A stretch of 64,000 nucleotides of DNA from Caenorhabditis elegans. Lineage: Eukaryota; Nematoda; Chromadorea; Rhabditida; Rhabditidae. The notes beneath the pieces were generated by a model, which was not told the DNA's origin, searched no databases, and saw nothing but the letters and a program-made list of their open reading frames with translations. Location of the stretch: positions 5,394,001 to 5,458,000 of the forward strand of contig NC_003284.9 in the NCBI RefSeq assembly GCF_000002985.6, written 5' to 3'. Position 1 is the stretch's first letter. Every line of letters begins with the position of its first letter. A program made the translations under genes and the position numbers. Positions 10,601 through 22,800 of this stretch are shown in pieces.

Positions 10601-12485
10601 GAAAGCCATAATACCCGTTATGCTTTACAACATAAGTTCAGTGCAATTTTTAATGTGTTTACGAAGGTATATATAGAAGCAGAGTAGCAAAATAGTTTTT
10701 TTCTTAATTTACAAGAAGGGTAGCAAGTTTTTGTGCTATTTTTGCTAATTTGCCTTTAAAAGCGGAAACAATACTTATAATGAAAAAGGTTAACCTGTTT
10801 CGGGAATATCGTGTAGAATATTCTTCTCGAAAGATAAATATGACTCGTTTTCTTCATAGGTTCCATTAACTTCCAACCAATCATCTAAAAAACTACACGT
10901 TAAAAAAAATTAATGTTCCTTGAATCCTACCCTCGAACCCTTTCATAACAAAAGATAGTGTTAACACTTCGAATTTAGTATAGTCAACAGATTTTTCGTT
11001 CAATGTTTTCAAAAACATAAACAGTCTGAATGCCTGCAGACTGCGTTTAATGAGATCCTCGTAAATTTTCAACAGCTCAGTTTTGTGTTCCAACGCAGGA
11101 CCAATATATTTCTGTAATTAGTTTTTATTCCAGATTTAGTTTTCAGATTAATCGCTAAATAAAAAGATTACCTCGCTAATTTCATCAACTCTTGTTTCCA
11201 AATACCTATCTCTCAAATTGATTCGAAGGTAAAATTTTGAGTTCTCAACATAATATTCCAAGTCTTCGTCCAATTGTTTAATTTCAGGTGGAAGCTTTCT
11301 CTCTTCTTTTCTAAGCATATCCACTGCAGTTTGCGCTAGACGTCGGTAAATTTTATTCCGATCACTGGCATCTATTTTTTCCTGTCGGATCTTCATTTGT
11401 TCTTGGCGTAACTCATATGCTTTGTCAGCGTCTAATTTTTTCTTTTTCTTAATTGCTTCAATTTCTTCTTCAGTGATTTTTTGAGCTCTGTTTGCCTTTT
11501 TTGCTTTTTTTGCCGTTTTCCCACGTTTTTTCTTGCCTCTAGTTGAGCCCATACTTTTGTGATTTGTTGTTGACAGGACAAGTAGTTGATCACTAGAATT
11601 GTATTTAATGTATAAACGTTAAAAATTCAAGCCCAAAAACAAATTTCAGGGAGTATTTAAAGTTTTTTTTTCAATTTTTCAACGAAACGGAATATATTTT
11701 TCAAATCGGACGATAATTTTTCTACATTCTATAGAATTTGTCAATTTGAAAAATTGAAGTATCATTTTGGAATTAGTAGTTTTTAGGTTCGCTGAAAAGA
11801 TATGTCGTACAGCCTTGGTATGAAACCTAATTATATTTGCTTACCATATGTTTGAAATATCTGTATCAGCTACAGAAGATGTCGTCGCAGTTTGATAAGA
11901 GCTGAAATGCTTTTGTTGTTTTTTTTTCAAAATACTCTGCACTAACCATTCGGAAACCGCATTTTCCAAATCCTCGTCATATTCATCGCCACTTTCACTT
12001 TCAGATAGATATCTAGAATTAACAGATTTTTTTGAATTTCATTAGCATTAAAACTAGAAACTTACTGTTTTGTTTGATTTTTATGATTCACTTCTTCGGT
12101 GTCAGTTTCAATGCATGGTTTGACATTCTTTTCTGTTGATGCTGACTGTGATGTTGCATGCACCATGTTTTCGTTTGTGGAGTAGCTCCAGTGTAGAAAT
12201 CTCGAAAAATTTTTTACTATGATTTTTCTCAATATTTGTATCAAAAATGCATTACCTTTAGTATCCTTACTTTTTTATGATTTCGTATTTGTGCTTCGAA
12301 ATTGGATATGTTTTGGTTACCTTCACTGAAATGTGTTCTGCTTTATTACTATCACCAGAAGTTCTCGCAAAATTGTTATTTTGATTTCGAAATGCTCGAT
12401 AAGTTTTGTCATCAATTAATTCATAAGTGTGGAAAAACCGCGTCTGAAATGAAAAAAAAAACGTTTTGCTACTTTGAGTGTACCA
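7679..12485 (-). CDS. Unknown Lys/Glu-rich coiled-coil protein, 459 aa (paralog of the next gene upstream)
   Basis: Exons (minus strand): 12483-12485 (ATG only), 12271-12443, 12066-12200, 11947-12012, 11845-11901, 11172-11592, 10931-11111, 10795-10884, 7920-7975, 7679-7876; phases agree throughout. I do not recognise the family. The middle has a basic block (MGSTRGKKKRGKTAKKAKK), then a long charged helix likely to form a coiled coil; the acidic segment YLSESESGDEYDEDLENA lies before it. The C-terminal 200 residues align with the C-terminus of the gene at 12718-17723, with the same run of intron phases (G|AT, G|AT, then phase 0) and an exon of identical length (56 bases). The start is the weakest part: the ATG exon abuts a donor directly, and an SL2-type acceptor could replace it. 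The ninth intron (7976-10794) contains the LTR element. Confidence 0.6.
8028..8498 (-). repeat. Long terminal repeat (3' LTR of the minus-strand element)
   Basis: It is nearly identical to 10111-10575. This copy has six extra bases (cttgcg after 'aaaagag', near 8452). The start of the minus-strand copy is TGTCGGG and its end is CCTGACT. Open frames inside it (for example 8143-8385 and 8338-8529) are repeated in the other LTR and are not genes. Confidence 0.85.
8828..9762 (-). CDS. Retroelement internal ORFs (gag-like region, overlapping pair)
   Basis: A 206-codon minus-strand frame (9142-9762) begins MSEKRHELRNLEEKLKMEQ. It is strongly acidic and Glu/Asp/Ile rich, with a coiled-coil-like start. 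Its stop overlaps the ATG of a second 105-codon frame (8828-9145), joined as ATGA, so the two may be read together by reinitiation or frameshifting. The second frame is Trp/Arg/Ser-rich and has no zinc knuckle. Neither matches a family I know. The position between LTRs suggests a gag-like structural protein or a captured host sequence. Confidence 0.4.
10020..10110 (-). ncRNA. tRNA-like sequence next to the 5' LTR
   Basis: On the minus strand an A-box-like block (TGGGTTAGTGAG), a 5-bp anticodon-like stem (GTCTA/TAGGC) and a B-box-like T-arm (GGGGTTCAATCCCC) lie at tRNA-like spacing. The acceptor stem does not pair well, so this is a tRNA-derived relic rather than a working tRNA. It directly follows the 5' LTR, starting TGGGGGCCGAACC. 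A primer-binding role is conceivable, but the distance from TTC to the TGG end is too short for the 3' half of a normal tRNA. Confidence 0.4.
10111..10575 (-). repeat. Long terminal repeat (5' LTR of the minus-strand element)
   Basis: Partner of 8028-8498. It would carry the element's promoter. Beyond it at 10576 the host intron resumes with 'atttaaaggatt', which also occurs at 8002-8015, showing that the insertion hit one unit of a short local duplication (ggtaatttaaaggatt). Confidence 0.85.
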
Positions 12486-12717
12486 TTAGATCTATTTCAA
12501 AATCAATAAGTATTTCACAGTTTCAACAACTGATCTTATAAAATCACTCAGATCTCTGAGTATTTGGATAATTATTCATTGCAGTTATTAATACTTAAAT
12601 GTCATTATAGCCAAGTGTTGTAACAAAATAAAGCAAGTGCAATTGTGGGGAATGTGTAGAATAGGCAAATGATAAGTAGAACAGTGTCGAATTAGTCAAC
12701 AACAACAATAACACCAC
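12486..12717 (-). other. Short spacer between two same-strand genes (possible operon intercistron)
   Basis: About 230 bases separate the stop of the upstream gene (12718) from the modelled start of the downstream gene. In C. elegans, same-strand spacing of 100-400 bases is common in SL2 operons. No clear U-rich element was picked out by eye. Confidence 0.35.
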
Positions 12718-15700
12718 TCATTGCAATCGTGGTAGTAATGAGGCTGCTTTTACGTCGTAGGGCTCCCCGTCTGTCTGGCAAGACATATCTTGTACTTCTG
12801 GTTTGTCATACTCTTCTTCCTCATCACTTTCATTGGTATTCCTCTTCTCACCCCGATACCCACTATTTTCCGTTTGCGTCACGGTCAGCAAGTAGTCTTC
12901 CTCCATGACGAAAAACTCGGTGTTAAGACGCGTTCGTAGATACGACGTGATTCCCATGAAATCGACGGCTTCATCATATAAGATTCGATAGTTTTTGAGA
13001 ATCAGCTTAGCCCTCTCAACTGAATCCGTCTTTTCAGTGATCTGTAAATTAACAGTAAACTGAGAGATACGAGCTTCTAATTCGAGTGCTCACATTAGAT
13101 ATTCTATTCAGGATAGACTCGGAGAATTGTAACGCCTTTATCATGCAATCTGAAAATATTGCTTAGATTGTAGTAACCATCTCAAGAAACAACCTGCAAT
13201 TTTGGGCTTCCTTTCCTGGCAAAACAACTCAAAAGCTTTTTCAATCACAATATTGATGGGCGACTCGGGATCTGTAACATTAATCGATTTTATCAATAAA
13301 TTTCATATACATGTTCTATTGAAGATGTAGAAACACAGGTTGGAGAGTTTTCTTTGCAAATTTGAAAGATTTTTGAGATAAAACAACCTGCAAATGAAAA
13401 AAGAAAAATAATTGCTCCCGGTGAGGCTCGAACTCACGACCTTCAGATTATGAGACTGACGCGCTGCCTACTGCGCTACGGAAGCTCTGTATTGCCCTGT
13501 CGACAACAAAATAGAGGAGGGCGCGCATGTACACCCGACAACCTCACACTAGAAAAAATAATGTGATTACAAGCTCACCTTTGTCTATATTTATGCTTTT
13601 CCACGCTAGATATTCCATCAGCTCATCTAATTTTATCGTATTACCAATTTCAATTAGGGTATAGCTCACGAAAACTAGGAATATGTTCATTTTCTCAACG
13701 GCAGTGATGCGGACTCGATATTTCTCCAACATTTTGTATTTGCTTGTATTAATTTCCATACTTGTTTCTTCTGCTAGTTCAGATATACGCTTGTCAAGGA
13801 AAAGTTTCGAACCGATTACTCGATCTGCAATATTGTTTTGTTTACTCAAACGATTTTCAAACTCACATGCTATATCTTTTTCTCTGATGTGTTCGCTTAA
13901 TCTGTCCCGGCTTTTGAGCATTTCTTTAATTCTCGTTGCTGAAATTAGCAATACAAGTATTAATTAAAGAAATATATACTCACGATCTGGTCCATAACCG
14001 CGCCGAGCTCGTTTTTGAGCATCTCGCTCTCGTCGTATATTATCAATATCCCGTTTTCGCTTCTCAAAATCCAATTGATGCTTAACTTCTCTTTCTTTTT
14101 TCATTGACATAATTCTCAGATCGTGTTCGATTCTTTTCTGTTCCTTCACTTTTTTCTCTTCTTCCTTAGCTTGCTCGGCACACAATCGTGCTTTTTCTCG
14201 AACTCTCTGCCGTCGCTTAGCTCGCTGTTCTGTTTTGGATAGTTCCTTTCTTAAATGAAAATTTAGAAAAATTTGGAATTTTTCTTTCAAATTTTGTACA
14301 AAGTTTGCTCACTCGTTTCCAGCAATGCTTCCATTAAAATTGCCCATTTTTATGGGTTCATCATCTTGGCTCTCATTGCAATGATTGCTATAACTGTCCA
14401 ATGATGAGTGACTTTCTTCCTTGGTAAAAATGACTTCTTCTGGTAGATCTCGATTCCCCGCGACAAGTGCAATCCGAGAATTGTCAGACTTCTTATTTGA
14501 GTAGCCTGTTGGTGTTTCTTGCGGGCTTTCCAATTTCGAAGAGCTGAAAAAAGTGCATGTAAAATTAAAAAAGAAAAAGAAAATTGTTGATCTGGCAGCG
14601 TATATTTGCAGTTTCCTTGATCTTGTTATGCTCGTAAATCTGCACCAATTAAAAGCAAGAATCAAAATCTGAGTCTAATTTTTGAAATATTAGCCGTTCA
14701 TTCCCTATTTTGATTTTTAAAAAATTCATGAAAACTTTAAATTAGTGATTTTCTAATGAAAACCCAATTTACTTATCAACACACATACATGAGAACAATG
14801 TGATCTGTTGGTGCTGTCGAAGACGATGCCAAGCAATCTTGCTGTTGATTCGTCCGTTTATCTGCAAGTAACTTTTCTGCTCGTTCCGCTGCTCGTTGCT
14901 CCCAAACATTTCCATGTTTCTTAGATATTCCAACTGGATGCTTCTCGATAAATAAACTCGTGCAATTCAAGCTGTAAGACACACACATGTTCGAATAATA
15001 TTGTATAAGAATATTAAAGATCTTACGTATTGTTAACTAACACTTCTGAGTTTCTTGATTTTCTGGATTCATTTTGGCATTTTCCATTCTCCAAAATCGT
15101 TTTTCTGTAGTTTACATTTTCTGTAATATTGTGCTTATTATTCACGAAATTTTGAATTCTATAAACTAACCGTTTTGAACAGTAGAATTATTTCGCAATT
15201 CTAATGATTTCTGAGAAGATGTCGTTGGTAACACATTTTTAGTCATTGTGCATACATGAGTTGTTGCTGCTACAGGGGCATATACTACACAAATATTACA
15301 ATTGTGATTCACTTTTTCATTAATTACTGATGCAGACTTTTCACTTGCTACAATTTTTGTCTGACTGGAGCCGTTTTGCATAAATGTTTCGGTAAAGCCA
15401 ATCCTTGTACAATCCGACGATGAAGGAGTATTTCTGAAATATTAAAAATTTAAAAATGTCTTGTGGATGCTTGAAATAAACTCCTTCTCTAGGGAAACAC
15501 ACTCAAAAACAGCTACAAAAAGTGATTTTCGTGAAACTTCAAAGTTTGCACATTAAGCCAGCAAGGGGAGTTTACAAAGTTTGATTTTGTTAATTGTACA
15601 GAAAATTTCAATAATTACGAAAAATCAACTACATTCCAAAGTTTTCATTAGTTAATTGCCCGACAGATGTACACGGCCAAAAATCATATAGAACTATTTT

Positions 15701-17723
15701 CAGCGTGAAATTCAAAATATAAACCGTATAGCAATTTTTGAAACTTTTTTAAAACAAATTTTTTTTAAGCAAAAAAACCTTGATTTTCGGATTTGAAAAG
15801 AGCAGTTTCAAATTTTTCAAAAAATTGCAATTCCACAATTATACTAACAAACAATACTTCTTTCCAAATGTTATATATATATAAATGTTGATGTACAAAT
15901 GCGCACTCAAAAATACCTTCTAATCCTGCTTGGTCCGTGTCCTTTTGCCATCCCGTTAATTTGCTTACATACCCAATCATAATGGGAATTCTTTTCATCG
16001 CAACTCTCTTCTGAATCAATAATTTCGAAAAAATAGGAACATTGCAGTAGCTCACATACTTTGTTCACTGTCGCCAGCACGCAAATTCAAATCATCAATC
16101 TCCTCTGCCGTCAGTCTTGACACGTCTCGATGTTTTGTCCAACTGAAATGTGCGTTTTATAGCTTTAACAAATGACGATATAGTTTCAAACCTTTGATTC
16201 GAAAAGAAATTGTGATGTTCGAACTTTTCGATGTTATTCTCAGACGCGAGAAGCACATTGAGGAAAAAGTTTTCATTGTTCCTGTTCACTGATTTTGCTA
16301 ATGTTAACCAATGTGTTTGACTCTGAAAAATAACAATTTTGTCCTTTTAATTAAATATTCAAGCCTACCTTTTCAATATGTTTGATAGCATGCTTGAGTT
16401 TATATATTTTCAACTTTTTCTTTTTAATGATGTCTGCTATTCGTTTTCCAACTTCGTCTGAAAGCAAAATGTTAGTGAAAAGACGAAAAAGAAGAAAACA
16501 ATTTTTTTTAAAGTGTGAGGTGAAATGTTATTGGTAAAACATGTATTCTTATATCTTTTACTGGAAATAGTGCAAAATGCCAAAACACTTTTTTTTCTGA
16601 AAGTACAGAGGATTTTTCAAAATACACCGTACATCAAAAAAAATTTTTTTTTGGTTTTTGTTTTTGGTGTTCCATGCCGAGGAACGGTAATTAACGCCCC
16701 GTTACTCCAAGACTTAATTGGAATATAAGAAATCGATCGTCCTCTGCATGGCATCATCGGCAGCAGGGATGGATTTCACCCGTAAAATTCAAAAAAACGG
16801 GTGAGCGGGTCACCCGTCACCCGCGAAAACGCCCAAAAACGGGTGTGATTTTTTTGTTTAAAAAATGTCCAAATAACTTTTTCGACAAAAAACGTACTAG
16901 TTCGCGAGCACTAACTCTCCATTTTTCAAACAAACAACAAAATAATGAACGAAAAATAACAAAAAACTAATTCAAGAAAGTATTTCAACTTTTTTATCCT
17001 TTGATTTCCATGAAATTGATGTTAATTTTCGTTTAAAAAAAATTGTCGTTCACCCGTTTCCGAGACCACGGGTGAACGGGTCACCCGTCACCCGTGAAAA
17101 TGCACACAAACGGGTGAACGGGTGAAACGGGTCACGGGTGAATCCATCCCTGATCGGCAGGTAGTATAGAACAATGCTAGAAACTCAAAATTTCAGATAT
17201 ACAGGAATCGACTATGGGCTTTCAGATTTTGATACTTACAGATTTAAGGAAATTCTGGCACCTGCTTTTCCGGTTTTGCAGTTGGTAAAGTTTCTAAAGC
17301 TCCTGATTCTGTCAGGAAAACAGTCAGAAACTCAAATTTTCTGAAGTATAGGCAGTCAACTGTGGGCTCTCAGATTTCCGAAAGGTCATTTCGGCACCTC
17401 ACATAGGTCCTTTAGGTCTTTAAGGCATTTAACCACCTCAGTGCTCATCATCCCATCTTTTCACTCACCCTCAGTTTTTTTTTAATTGAAATCAACGTGT
17501 TAATTTACAACACTCATGAAATAATTTGCCAATTAAACAATTTGTTCTAACCTTTCATACTTTGAAAAATGACAGAAAAAAAAGAATAGAACTTACGTTT
17601 TGCATGCCAAAGTAAGTTTCTATCCGTTGAAAGTGATCTTGGCAGTCGATATTCGCGATACTTATCATGTTCCACAAGCACCTTGATTGCGACGTTCCAT
17701 TTCTCATCATCATCGTTTGTCAT
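12718..17723 (-). CDS. Unknown 792-aa coiled-coil protein (paralog of the downstream gene)
   Basis: Exons (minus strand): 17597-17723, 16369-16457, 16192-16322, 16060-16142, 15917-16010, 15171-15433, 15027-15120, 14789-14971, 14313-14543, 13984-14249, 13579-13938, 13194-13271, 13094-13149, 12718-13041; 14 exons in phase, ending TGA. The first ATG is at 17721-17723, just after a good acceptor (a trans-splice site or the end of a 5' UTR intron). The N-terminal 140 residues are basic and helical (KKKKLKIYKLKHAIK). The middle is Ser/Asn-rich and probably disordered. Residues about 430-530 form a strongly charged Arg/Glu/Lys coiled coil, followed by a helical C-terminal domain and an acidic end (NESDEEEEYDK). 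No known domain recognised. The hAT MITE and a tRNA-Met lie in its introns. It is divergent from pks-1, sharing 2.1 kb of upstream DNA. Confidence 0.7.
13413..13485 (-). tRNA. tRNA-Met (CAU), elongator type
   Basis: The minus strand starts GCTTCCGTAGCGCAGTAGG, with a complete cloverleaf: 7-bp acceptor (GCTTCCG/CGGGAGC, one G-T pair), D-arm AGCGCAGTAGGCAGCGC, anticodon loop CTCATAA giving CAT, T-arm with GAGTTCGAGCCTC, discriminator A. No intron. It lies inside an intron (13272-13578) of the minus-strand coiled-coil gene, in the same direction. Confidence 0.95.
16756..17160. mobile_element. hAT-type MITE with perfect 8-bp target duplication
   Basis: The element at 16764-17152 begins CAGGGATGGATT and ends AATCCATCCCTG, inverted repeats of the CAGGG type used by hAT transposons. 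ATCGGCAG occurs immediately on both sides (16756-16763 and 17153-17160), a perfect 8-bp target duplication as expected for hAT. The inside has no ORF. Next to both ends it repeats CACCCGT/ACGGGTG units several times, so the ends can fold into a long hairpin. It lies in intron 1 of the coiled-coil gene. Confidence 0.9.
17180..17405. repeat. Two diverged direct copies of an about 80-base unit
   Basis: 'agaaactcaaaatttcag' to 'ctggcacctgc' (17180-17265) recurs as 'agaaactcaaattttctg' to 'cggcacctcac' (17325-17400), with the shared core gactatgggcttTCAGATT / caactgtgggctcTCAGATT. The unit spacing is about 145 bases. It lies in intron 1 of the coiled-coil gene. Likely part of a dispersed nematode repeat. 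Confidence 0.5.
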
Positions 17724-19809
17724 ATTACCGGTGTGTTTGTATAGAATTACCTGAACATGTCAAATGAAATCTTTACATCGCACATAAGAGAGGAATGAAC
17801 TCTGAACGCCCTTTATCTCAAATTAACCAAGAAGAGGCAACTGCTGTGCAGAGTTTTCTCAAGAACTGACGACCAGCCCAGAAAGTTAAAGAGATGCAAA
17901 AAATGGTGAGGAAAAAAGAGAAAAAGAAGAAACAGCAGGAAAAAAGAGCAAGTCGCTTAGGTTTTGCAGACACGAAACGGAGAATGCTTGGGGGCAACCA
18001 ATAAAACAGATGTTCTCTTCTCGCATGCTCCTCTTATTAATTGATTGGTGTCAGCCAGATAAAGCGTTTTTTCACACACCTAAACATTTGCCCAGAACAA
18101 GCAGAATACGAAAAAATATTCAAAAAGAAATAGGAAATAGAGAAAAAGATGCAAAAAGGAGACAGAATGGGGAGACCATGCAAGACGGAAGGACACATAA
18201 TTAGAATTTAGCGCGTGGCGCTGAGCATGCACAAATGAAGAGGTCTGCGAATAATTATTGAATGACATGAACTATACAAAGAAAACATGAAGACATACAG
18301 AAAATGGTCTCTGTAGATAAAGCGAAAAACGCCATATTGAAAACACTTTCACTAACAAATGGTGGAAATCGTTTTGTTAAACTAACTGCATTCTGATTCA
18401 GTGTGCTTTCAAATATTGCAATAAAAAAGAGATGGAACGAAATAATTGAAAATCGACGGATGGAAGCATTCCACTGGTGAAAAAAACATTAATGCAAAAA
18501 TGTTTTTTCCCCTGATCTTACAATGATTGAAGACTTTTTTAATTGGAAAAAATATATGACTAACATAAAACTATATTGGATGTGTGGGAAAATCATATTT
18601 TAGAATTGCCAAAAGTCTGAGAATTTACTCTGTATACATACATATATACTCTGTATAATATATTACAATAAATTCAACGCTAATTCTGCGAGCCCGCTGA
18701 GCAAAATTAGGAATTCATTTGGCAGATGCGCAGCAGAGCTGTGTTTATCAAATGTGTCTATCTAGAAAAATAGTTCAGCATAAGTACAAAACTTCATATT
18801 TCTATATGATTATTTTTATTTGCACTTCCGACGGCAAACGCCAAACGGTAAAATTCAGCTACTATTTTACATTAGACAAAAAATCCGATAACAACCAGTA
18901 AAACTGGCCGAAAAACAGTAAACTCCTTTAAAAAAAATAGCTGCGGCCAAAATTTTCATTTTGCAAAACAAAAAACTTAAAAAAGTTAGAACATTTAATA
19001 AACGTTGAGCCAAAAGCAGACATTATACAAATTAGTGCACATTGATACCGGAATAGGCATGGTTGTTCAAAACATCTATTCAATTAAAGTCTCATACTGC
19101 CCTCATCGAAACACTAGCGACATATAAAGCGGAATGATGATAGTGCATCATTAGAAGGATCTGATCAATAGGCAGAGCAGAGCTATATGTGTCGTCCACG
19201 TAACGAGAGAAGTAGGCTAGAAGAGTACGAAAAACATTGAGCCGGCGAGAGAGAGAGTCTACCAATTTGAGGGTGCGGAGAAAGATTAATAGGCAAAAAA
19301 GATTGAAGTATGGATTTGAACGTATACGACTTTTACGACCACCAAAAAAAAATCAACGGCAAATGTTTTATGGATCCTTCTTTTACGCGGTTCTAAATTA
19401 GTTGTAATTGAAAACGAGACGATCGCAACATATTATAAACGAACAACATGCCAAATTGGCTCACATTTTCTAATGTACTTTCGAGTTTTTTACCGGTCAA
19501 TGGTATAAAGGGGAAAGTCACATATAACTAAATATCATAATCTCAGTTTTGAGGAGTCATGATGCCGTTCATTGTAGCTTCAAATTCCCGAGGTATGTTT
19601 GAGAATCGGTTACTTCTATGTATCAGAAATGTATGTTCGATCTGCATAATTAGCAACGGTTAGAAATAGGATTCGTGTCAACACAGAAAGTGGCTCCAGT
19701 TTCAAATCGAAAATATGCCCACTTCGCAACAATTTCTGGTCATTTCTTAGTCTAACATTTTTGTTCACAACTCTTCTTTTAATATAATTTGTATTAAGAT
19801 TTGGAGAAA
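17724..19809. promoter_or_regulatory. 2.1-kb divergent upstream region between the coiled-coil gene and pks-1
   Basis: No gene is supported. The region separates two start codons on opposite strands, so it must hold both promoters. It contains a purine-rich stretch (gcgagagagagagtc, near 19240), an AT alternation (tatacatacatatatactc, near 18640) and a small possible 5' exon ending in a donor at 19590 (ATGATGCCGTTC upstream of CCCGAG|gtatgt). Joining that exon to 19806 breaks the frame, so it was not used. pks-1 is reported to be expressed in the CAN neurons; no element here can be tied to that by eye. Confidence 0.5.
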
Positions 19810-22800
19810 ATGAGCGCATGTCTTGTTGGAAGCTGGGCTAAGATTCCGAATGGAGAAGATGGTCATGAAATGGCAGAAAACATTTTCCTGAACAGGTAGG
19901 TACCGTATGAAGTTTTGAAAGTTTCAAAGTAAAGTAACTTTAAAAAAATGAAAGAAATGAATGAAAAATGTCGTAAACCGCGTTTTTTAAATTACAATGA
20001 ATACCACATAATATATTTTTACTGACGAAAAACGGGAAAATCATAGGAAGTCCTTCTTTTTCTTCCATAGAACAGTTAAGAATTGTCATTTTTACCAGAA
20101 AATACCAAATAAAACAAGCTAGCTTGCACGGAAGATTTTGAAACAAAATTGTAATATTTAGCAAAAAGCTGTTTTTTTTTCAAATTTCAAACAATTTCAA
20201 AATAAGTTTATTTGTAGTTGGCTACTCCAACTTTAACAATAATTTTAACATTACAGGAATAACATCGCATTGCTTCCAGTAGAAAAGAATTACCTCTCTG
20301 ATTTTCGTGAAAAACACCCGGAGGTCAAAGCAGCCCTTGTCGATGGAATTGAGTACTTCGATGATCAATATTTTGGTGTATGAATCAAATGTTTAGGGGT
20401 TTCCGCATAAATGTTTACATTATAGACAGGAGAGTCGGAAGCCATCTGCATGGATCCTCAGCAAAGAATGTTGATGCAAGGAGTTATAAAAGGATTGGAA
20501 AATGCTGGAATCACTCTTGAGATGGCGTCTGAAGCGCGTGTCGCCGTCTACACTGCAGCGTGGTGCTATGACTACAAAGACTTGCTCCCACCTGATCAGT
20601 ACATGGCAACAGGAAATTCGGCTAGTGTTATGTGTGGGAGGTAAGTAAATGTACATATAACAACAAATATGGCAGGGGTATAGGTGATTAGAATGTGTAA
20701 ATATCATGATAATTAACAGTGACTGGTGTTTTTTTGATCGACGACTTCCAAAAATGGACAAAAATTGAGTAACTACCACTATTTGAAACAAAATAAAAAT
20801 TTTCAAATTTTTTTTTGAAAAGTGTTACTATGATATTTTGTCATTTTTGTCTCATGGTTTATAACTATATATCCCCACTGACACTATTTCATAGGAGAAA
20901 CAAACAGAATCCTGAAACAACTGATTCTCATAATACTTCAAAAAAAGTTGAACATTTTATTGCGGTTCGAAACTCCAATATGCCTACAAATTTAGAATCA
21001 CCTACTTTCTGAATTCGCGCGGAGCCGCCGTGGGAATCGAAACTGCTTGCTCGTCTTCTCTCGTTGCTTTTCACCTTGCACGACAAGCAATTCAATCTGG
21101 AGAAACCAAGCTAGCGCTTGTCTGCGGAGCTAACCATGTTGGTTCAAGGTAACAAAATTTAAACTTAAGAAGTTTATTCTTAAATTCAACAGATCGTTTC
21201 ACTCTCTCTACAACTCCCATATGGTTTCACCAAACGGTCGTCTTGCTGCGTTCGATCGTTCTGCAAATGGATTTGTTAGAGCAGAATCGTTTGCTGTGGC
21301 TGTTTTGTGCTCGAAACAGTTTGCCGAAGAAAATAATTTGCTCATTCATTGTGAATGTGTTGGCTCAGCTTTTAATAGTGACGGAAAAACACCGTCTTTA
21401 ACCGCACCAAACCCGATTTCGCAATATGAGGTCATTTTGTAGAAAACTTTGATTGAAACCACGTAAAAAACTGCGTGGCGTGTATGCAAAAAATCAAAAT
21501 GTAGGCTCCATCCATTTTAAGGAATATTTTGTGAGATAATTCGTAATCACGAGGGTAGGTAATATCATAGCCTGACATCTACAGGGTACCGCGGAGCACC
21601 ACGCCCACAGTACTGCGCGGAACCCGGTGAATGTCGGGCCATGGCACTGCCTACCCTCGTGAGTTTGACGCCTATATTGTATTGTTTTTTTAATTTATTT
21701 TTGTTTTACTTTTCAAATTTTTAAAATTTATTTTAAAATATTTATATGTGTGCCTACACGCCATGCAACTTTTTTACTTCGAGTGTACGTATCTAGCTTA
21801 CAATTTATACTAAAACAAGTTAATTCAAGGTTCAACTGGAAGCATTAAAAAATATTGACAAGGATAGCGTTCAACTAGTAACATGTCACGGAACTGGAAC
21901 CAAGCTTGGCGATCAGGTAGAGCTTACAGCCATCAATAGATCTTTCAAATCGGATATTCGCGTGATGAGTCCAAAAAGGTATTATTTAAATGATTTTCAA
22001 GTTTTATTTCACTTATTTCAGTTCAATGGGTCATGGAGAAGGAGCCGCTGGACTGATTGGTGTGCTTCAATCTCTTTATTCAATGCAGCACGGCATAATA
22101 CCGAACCAGCTTCACCTTGAATTGCCTTCGGAAGATCTGGGAGAGGACAAATCAATGGGATTTGTGAATGAGGAAATGGAGTTGAATAGAGTTGCAATTA
22201 GTTCTTACGGCTTCGGAGGAACAAATGCATGTGCTATCATTGAAAAACCAGAGAAACCTAGCCTTGTGCAAAAAGAGTCATATGCAGAGTCGAATGTACT
22301 TTTCTTGTCTGCCAAGAGTCACGAATCGCTGAAACTACAAATCGAAGAGTACACACAATTTATGGCTCAATCCGACTCTGCGATGGAGGATATTTTGTAT
22401 ACAGTCAATGAGAGAAAAACAAAGTACGATTTCCGTGCTGCAGTATTTGGAAAGGACAACGAGGAAATCGCCAGAAAACTGCAAGACGGAGATTATTCCC
22501 TAACAAATCTCCAAGAAAGCACTTTCGAAGTAGAATTTGGAGAGGGAAATGAGAAGCTATGGCTGCTCAGAATGCTTTATGAGAAAAACGAGACATTCCA
22601 TTCCACAGTGGATAAATATTGCAAGTTAGCAGAAACATGCGGCTTTCCTGAAGCAAGAACAGCGCTTTTCTTTCCTTTCAAGCTCACTCTCACTCCACTC
22701 ACTTACAATGTTTCTCGTCTCATATCAAGTATGGCTACATTCGAGCTTCTTGTTCAGTATAACACACTACCGAACAAACTGCGCGGAAAGGGGCTTGGCC

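Noticed and set aside
19559..19590. Possible first exon of pks-1 (ATGATGCCGTTC ... CCCGAG|gtatgt)
   Set aside because: Joining it to the AG before 19806 shifts the frame and destroys the KS start; 19810 gives a natural KS N-terminus.
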